A DNA stretch of 34,017 nt from Pseudomonadota bacterium. GTDB taxonomy: Bacteria; Myxococcota_A; Polyangia; Haliangiales; Haliangiaceae. The stretch covers positions 1-34,017 of the forward strand of contig JAKSDA010000207.1 in the NCBI GenBank assembly GCA_022360315.1, read 5' to 3'. A program made the position numbers and the translations under genes. Shown piece by piece: positions 30,839 through 34,017 of the stretch; positions within the stretch are counted from its first letter, which is position 1; every line of letters begins with the position of its first letter. The notes beneath the pieces are model-generated. The model was not told the origin of the DNA. It made no database searches and saw nothing but the letters and a program-made list of their open reading frames with translations.

Positions 30839-32713
30839 ATGAAAGTCGACATTCAACAGACACTAGATTCTCTCAAGCCCGCCCTCACCCAACGACTCAA
30901 GCGAGTGCTCGACCATCTCCGCCAGACGGCCTGGCCCGAACCTCTGCACTACACGGGGCCCAGAGAGCCACAGCCAAACCCCAACCAATGGGATCGTCCG
31001 CTACAACACCACACGGATATGACACGGGCTCAAGCCTATGCATGGGCCCACCGCGAAGTATCAAGCCACTTCGAGACCATGCCCACCGCCCACGCAGCTC
31101 TTCGTCTCATCGACAAAAACGCCGCAAAATTGGTGTCAAACTCGCTCGCCACACTCGCGGCGTGCGTTGAGGGCATGGTCGCCAAAGACCTCCGACTCGC
31201 CGTACTCAACCGTGAACGCCTGGTTGCCGAGTGGCCCTGGACGCTCGATAGCTCGACTAGTGGCACCTGTCTGCACTGGTTGCTCTCCCACTGTCCGCCA
31301 CCTGCTCCCGACCCTCTATTCACCCTGTGGCCACCCGATGCATTCAGTCACTCGGTCGCGCATTGGGCCGACCAATGGCTCGCCAAATACGCCATGCCCT
31401 TACCCGAGGGCACTGTCACCGAGATCATGGCCAAAGCCCTTCGCATCCCGGCCCTGATCTTCAGCGTTCGGCCCGGCTTTCCATTCAGGCGACTCGCCAC
31501 GCCCGCCCTGGCGCTACTCTATCTCCTGGAAACCGACGTACGAGAAAAACAGCAACGCCCCTTCATCGCGATCGACACGTGCAAGGAACACACGAAGCTC
31601 GTCGAAGCCTGGCGCGATCTGCCGAAATCAACCCGCACCCCCCATCGGACATCCGTCACCAATGGCCGTCTCGAGCTAATCCTCCCCGACCAAAACGAAA
31701 AACGTCACTTCCAGCTCTCACTCACGTTGGACGACGACCCATTAGCCTACCAGGTCGCGGCAGTGCTACGCCGATGGCGCAGCTGGGAAGGCCTGCGCCA
31801 TTGGATCACATTCCAAAGTCTCCTCACCGCCAACAAACGGCTCGGCTGGGTGCGATGGACAGTCCAGGCACACCTCGAAGCCATGAACCTCTCCAAGGAA
31901 TGGTGCCGACGCTTGGAGGTACGCCGCGGTGCCGCAGAGATGGTTGAGCTTTTCACCAAGATCGAAATCGGCATCTACGACGAGCGGGGCGTCATCCGCG
32001 AACGACGACCCCTCATCACCAAAGGCAGCACGTTCGAACGACTCGTCGGGAGCCAATGGGAGATCGAAGGCCTTCAACTCAAGGTCAACGAGCTCCTCTA
32101 TCGCGGTATCCGAGACCCGGATACCGGCAAGCTCGGTAAGAACTGGTGGCCGACCCCAAACGAGCTACCGCACATCGATCACCGAAACTACGGCGCGGCC
32201 ATTGCGTTGGGCATCGCTCTCCCGGCCCGCTGGCGGATGGAGCTCGGTCAATCCGGCAAGCCCTATATCGACCTGAAGGGCGAGAGTTTGCTCCGCGCCG
32301 CGGGCCTCCCCTACCAACAGCGCAATGTCACCGCCACCTGGCGCTCGATCGAGCGCAACCTCACCGAGCTAAAGCGTCGCGGCGGGGTCGAGCACTGGCA
32401 TTGGCACGGAAACCCCGACCTCGGCACCATATGCCGCCTCTATGCGCCCACCTGGGCCGTCGATCGCATTGCCCGTGGCGTCCCCCCTGCAGAGAAGAAA
32501 GCCCCTCCGACGGCCCTGACGGGCTCTGAACTGAAAGCATGGCGGAAGCAGGAGAACCTCACGCAGGCCACCGCTGCCACCAAGCTCGCCGTCACCAAGC
32601 GCACCATTCAACGCGCTGAAGCAACTCCCGAGAAGCCACTCACCACAAAACTCCGCACCGCGCTCGCCACCTACACCAGCTCCATATCAGCTGCTGCCAA
32701 AACAGAACCCTGA
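30839..32713 (+). CDS. Putative plasmid replication initiator with C-terminal XRE-type HTH
   Basis: With the ATG at 30839 (MKVDIQQTLDSLKPAL) the protein has 624 residues. The frame is open upstream to 30641, and ATGs at 30749 and 30755 follow AGAGGG, so a longer form is possible. However, the upstream sequence does not look protein-like and overlaps the repeat region. The body is soluble, basic and helical and I cannot assign it to a named Rep family. Residues about 562-612 (SELKAWRKQENLTQATAATK, LAVTKRTIQRAE) are a clear helix-turn-helix of the XRE/Cro type. The initiator role is inferred from position: six iterons begin 50 bases after the stop and the divergent neighbour is parA. A large regulator or a mobilisation protein is the alternative. 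Confidence 0.65.
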   Translation: MKVDIQQTLDSLKPALTQRLKRVLDHLRQTAWPEPLHYTGPREPQPNPNQWDRPLQHHTDMTRAQAYAWAHREVSSHFETMPTAHAALRLIDKNAAKLVSNSLATLAACVEGMVAKDLRLAVLNRERLVAEWPWTLDSSTSGTCLHWLLSHCPPPAPDPLFTLWPPDAFSHSVAHWADQWLAKYAMPLPEGTVTEIMAKALRIPALIFSVRPGFPFRRLATPALALLYLLETDVREKQQRPFIAIDTCKEHTKLVEAWRDLPKSTRTPHRTSVTNGRLELILPDQNEKRHFQLSLTLDDDPLAYQVAAVLRRWRSWEGLRHWITFQSLLTANKRLGWVRWTVQAHLEAMNLSKEWCRRLEVRRGAAEMVELFTKIEIGIYDERGVIRERRPLITKGSTFERLVGSQWEIEGLQLKVNELLYRGIRDPDTGKLGKNWWPTPNELPHIDHRNYGAAIALGIALPARWRMELGQSGKPYIDLKGESLLRAAGLPYQQRNVTATWRSIERNLTELKRRGGVEHWHWHGNPDLGTICRLYAPTWAVDRIARGVPPAEKKAPPTALTGSELKAWRKQENLTQATAATKLAVTKRTIQRAEATPEKPLTTKLRTALATYTSSISAAAKTEP

Positions 32714-32724
32714 CCTGATTCAAG

Positions 32725-32953
32725 GCGACATTTGTGGGAAGGCGACACTTGTGCCCGCAAAGGCGACAAATCTGTGAGGTGGCGGATCAGCAGAGGCGAC
32801 AAATCTGTGAGGTGGCGGATCGGCAAAAAGCGACAGATCTGTGAGGTGGCGGATCGGCAAAAGCGACAGATCTGTGAGGTGGCGGATCGAAAAAGCGACA
32901 AATCTGTGAGGTGGCGGATCGAAAAGGCGACAAATCTGTGAGGTGGCGGATCG
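32725..32953. repeat. Iteron array: six full repeats of 32-34-bp period plus two partial copies
   Basis: Full repeats begin at 32763, 32796, 32830, 32863, 32895 and 32927. Each starts GCGACA(A/G)ATCTGTGAGGTGG and continues CGGATC. Spacings are 33, 34, 33, 32 and 32 bp, close to three DNA helical turns, so bound proteins would sit on one face. Two partial copies, GCGACAtTTGTG (32725) and GCGACACTTGTG (32742), precede them. Iterons beside a rep gene are the typical Rep-binding sites of theta-replicating plasmids, used for initiation and copy control. Confidence 0.92.
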
Positions 32954-33013
32954 GTAAGACCAATTAAGTACATGAAATAAAAGGTTTTTTCGGCCGAAAA
33001 TGCTCCTCATATA

Positions 33014-33066
33014 GGAGATCCATAAAGGATCTCCAGGGAGGGCCCTTTTTAGGGGGCCCTCCCTGG
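33014..33066. terminator. Two adjacent strong hairpins downstream of the iterons
   Basis: GGAGATCC (33014-33021) pairs with GGATCTCC (33027-33034) across ATAAA. CCAGGGAGGGCCC (33033-33045) pairs perfectly with GGGCCCTCCCTGG (33054-33066) across TTTTTAGG. The arms of the two share bases 33033-33034, so they may compete. They could be terminators insulating the origin, or structured elements of replication such as a priming site; the lack of a 3' T-tract makes a simple rho-independent terminator uncertain. Confidence 0.5.
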
Positions 33067-33156
33067 ATCCAGTCAGGAAGGTATTGGGCGTGCCGGGCGC
33101 GTGGGTGCGCGATGACGCGTTGCGTCGCGTGGCTCGCCGCACATGTCCCCACGTGT

Positions 33157-33185
33157 CGGCCGCCGGCTTCGTGTACCGGCGGCCG
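33157..33185 (-). terminator. Inverted repeat after the small minus-strand genes
   Basis: CGGCCGCCGG (33157-33166) pairs perfectly with CCGGCGGCCG (33176-33185) across a nine-base loop. It begins 26 bases downstream of the minus-strand stop at 33212. The position suits termination of the small genes, though no U-run follows. Confidence 0.4.
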
Positions 33186-33211
33186 GTAGATGGGTACACC
33201 CTCGACGGTTT

Positions 33212-33454
33212 CTATTCAGGTTTGGGGATGCCGTCTCGTCTCAGCAGCTCAAGCACGTAGCTTCTGATTGTCTCCCCTGATGCGGCGGCGAGTGCTTTGA
33301 GTGCCCTATGAGTCTCGGTGAGAGTGAGCTGCCGGAAGGTAACGTGTTCGCCGATTCCGTTCCCCCCGCTCCCTATAGGCGGGAATCGGAATCGCTGCTG
33401 GAAGTGTGCTGGCTCAGCGTCAACGCGACTTGTTTGAGGTTGGTATAACATAGC
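33212..33454 (-). CDS. Small putative RHH-type DNA-binding protein
   Basis: With the ATG at 33454 the product has 80 residues. An in-frame ATG at 33535 would give 107, but its extra N-terminus looks non-coding. Residues about 36-80 (VTFRQLTLTETHRALKALA, ASGETIRSYVLELLRRDG) show a strand followed by two helices, like CopG/Arc-type ribbon-helix-helix proteins. It overlaps the end of the upstream gene (33617-33420) by about 35 bases, so the pair may be co-translated. Near an iteron origin, a copy-number regulator or an antitoxin is plausible, but neither is shown. The ribosome binding site is weak. Confidence 0.45.
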   Translation of the reverse strand, partial: AMLYQPQTSRVDAEPAHFQQRFRFPPIGSGGNGIGEHVTFRQLTLTETHRALKALAAASGETIRSYVLELLRRDGIPKPE

Positions 33455-33617
33455 TCGTTGATGCTGCTTGGCGTGCTTGTTGGCGCCGCTGGGCACGGAC
33501 TTGGCGTGCTGCCTCCAGCTTGCGATCGCGCTCATCCTGGCGACCTGCTGCGATGTACTCTCGCACTACTTGTTCAATTTTTGTTGCTAAATCCTGACTA
33601 CGTACACTCGTTATCAT
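33420..33617 (-). CDS. Hypothetical 65-aa basic helical protein
   Basis: GAGGGG just upstream of the ATG at 33617 is a usable ribosome binding site, though close to the start. Residues 5-50 are strongly helical and charged (DLATKIEQVVREYIAAGRQ, DERDRKLEAARQVRAQRRQQ), probably a single long helix or coiled coil, and the tail is polar. No family is recognised. It lies seven bases after the golvesin-like fragment stop (33624) and overlaps the start of the putative RHH gene. A small plasmid accessory protein is the simplest reading. Confidence 0.45.
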   Translation of the reverse strand: MITSVRSQDLATKIEQVVREYIAAGRQDERDRKLEAARQVRAQRRQQARQAASTSYVIPTSNKSR

Positions 33618-33623
33618 GTCCCC

Positions 33624-33905
33624 TCAATCCCACCCCACGATCTGAGCGTCAAACCCACCCCTAGCCAAGCGCACGGCGTCGGCACCAACATAGCTAGCGG
33701 TTGGCACCCCCTCATTTGATATTTCGACGTAGCCACCCGTGCCTGCCGCAAACGCGAATGTACCCAACGGATACCACTCTCCGTGCGTGCCTGTGGCGCA
33801 GTCCTGATCGGTAAGGACCGTCGTCTCGCCGCCATCGTAGACGACCTTATGGGGAACTTCCGAGGCTCGTGGGCTAAGTACCGCGACCCGCAAGTAAGTA
33901 CCCAT
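33624..33905 (-). pseudogene. Golvesin-type C-terminal domain fragment (93 aa)
   Basis: The sequence TYLRVAVLSPRASEVPHKV, then YDGGETTVLTDQD, EWYPLGTFAFAAGTGGYVEI and VGADAVRLARGG follows the golvesin C-terminal beta-domain closely: the VYDGG-TTV-DQ strand pair, LGTFxFxAGTxGxVxISN, and the terminal GADAVRL. In other proteins this domain ends large extracellular or polysaccharide-active enzymes. Here the frame is closed 12 codons upstream of the ATG (33905) by TGA at 33941-33939, there is no good ribosome binding site, and the domain's first strands are missing. I call it a truncated gene whose N-terminal part is lost, frameshifted or lies off the window. A short stand-alone protein cannot be excluded. 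Confidence 0.6.
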
Positions 33906-34017
33906 TATGGCCGACCAGCCCGCCGATGGCTGTGTTGCTCATCGGTCACGTAGGCCCACTATGCTCCCTCTTCGCGCCTTGCCCTCGACGCGCTGGGCCG
34001 ACCCTACTGGGCACTTA
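33906..34017. other. Right edge, no intact gene seen
   Basis: On the minus strand this would be the upstream part of the golvesin-like gene, but the matching frame has a TGA at 33941-33939. The other frames give no clear continuation over the bases available. Confidence 0.3.

Larger units (their letters stand above)
32714..33211. other. Putative replication origin (iterons, AT-rich stretch, hairpins)
   Basis: After the iterons comes an AT-rich stretch (about 32953-32990, including AATTAAGTACATGAAATAAA) suited to strand opening. It is followed by the palindrome TTTTCGGCCGAAAA (32987-33000) and two hairpins. No good DnaA box was found. No gene is apparent on either strand here. The combination with the adjacent rep and parA genes supports an origin; activity is inferred. 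Confidence 0.6.

Noticed and set aside
32763..32953. A CRISPR array suggested by about 27-bp repeats of 32-34-bp period
   Set aside because: The intervals between repeats are only about 5-8 bp and A/G-rich, too short for spacers. The position beside a rep-like gene fits iterons.
1..34017. That the window is a complete circular plasmid of 34,017 bp
   Set aside because: The two ends do not overlap, and joining them puts a stop codon directly before the repeat-encoding frame at base 2. The replicon must extend beyond the window, or the ends are misassembled.

Overview
The window is GC-rich bacterial DNA that joins a very large Tc-type (ABC) toxin locus to a plasmid-like replication and partition backbone. 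The Tc toxin proteins, LamG-like jelly-roll domains, golvesin-type C-terminal domains and strong GC bias suggest a predatory or soil/marine deltaproteobacterium, most likely Myxococcota (Haliangium/Plesiocystis-like). That placement is inferred from gene content and was not tested by any search.

Layout. Positions 1-238 hold the 3' end of a gene encoding nine-residue repeats (RLAGLNPEQ type). Positions 239-1732 are a decayed stretch with remnants of small minus-strand genes and a 9-bp minisatellite. Positions 1733-28941 are one plus-strand toxin unit: a promoter candidate, an 82-aa protein coupled through ATGA to a 2386-aa fused TcB-TcC (BC) cocoon protein, then after 56 bp a 6549-aa TcA-like protein. 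A convergent minus-strand cassette follows: parA (30158-29343) and a ribbon-helix-helix partner gene (29337-28993). The divergent interval 30159-30838 carries interleaved direct repeats, a candidate centromere or regulatory region. A putative replication initiator (30839-32713) is followed at once by six iterons of 32-34-bp period, an AT-rich stretch and strong hairpins, which together look like a plasmid origin. The right edge has two overlapping small minus-strand genes and a truncated golvesin-like domain.

How the parts could work together. In known Tc toxins a TcA pentamer binds the target cell and forms an injection channel. The TcB-TcC cocoon docks on it and delivers the C-terminal peptide of TcC cleaved off by the RHS core. 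Here both parts are present, but both are altered. The TcA scaffold is interrupted at three points by LamG-like cassettes (about 14 domains, about 3,850 residues). Removing them leaves about 2,700 residues, close to an ordinary TcA. One LamG domain itself contains a golvesin-like domain, and another contains an Ala-rich helical segment. The TcC variable region has no toxin fold I recognise; it has a Pro/Ser-rich linker, one hydrophobic helix and a highly acidic tail. No lysis or secretion genes are visible. The most notable system in the window is this plasmid-linked Tc complex with a giant, apparently multivalent adhesin-like TcA.
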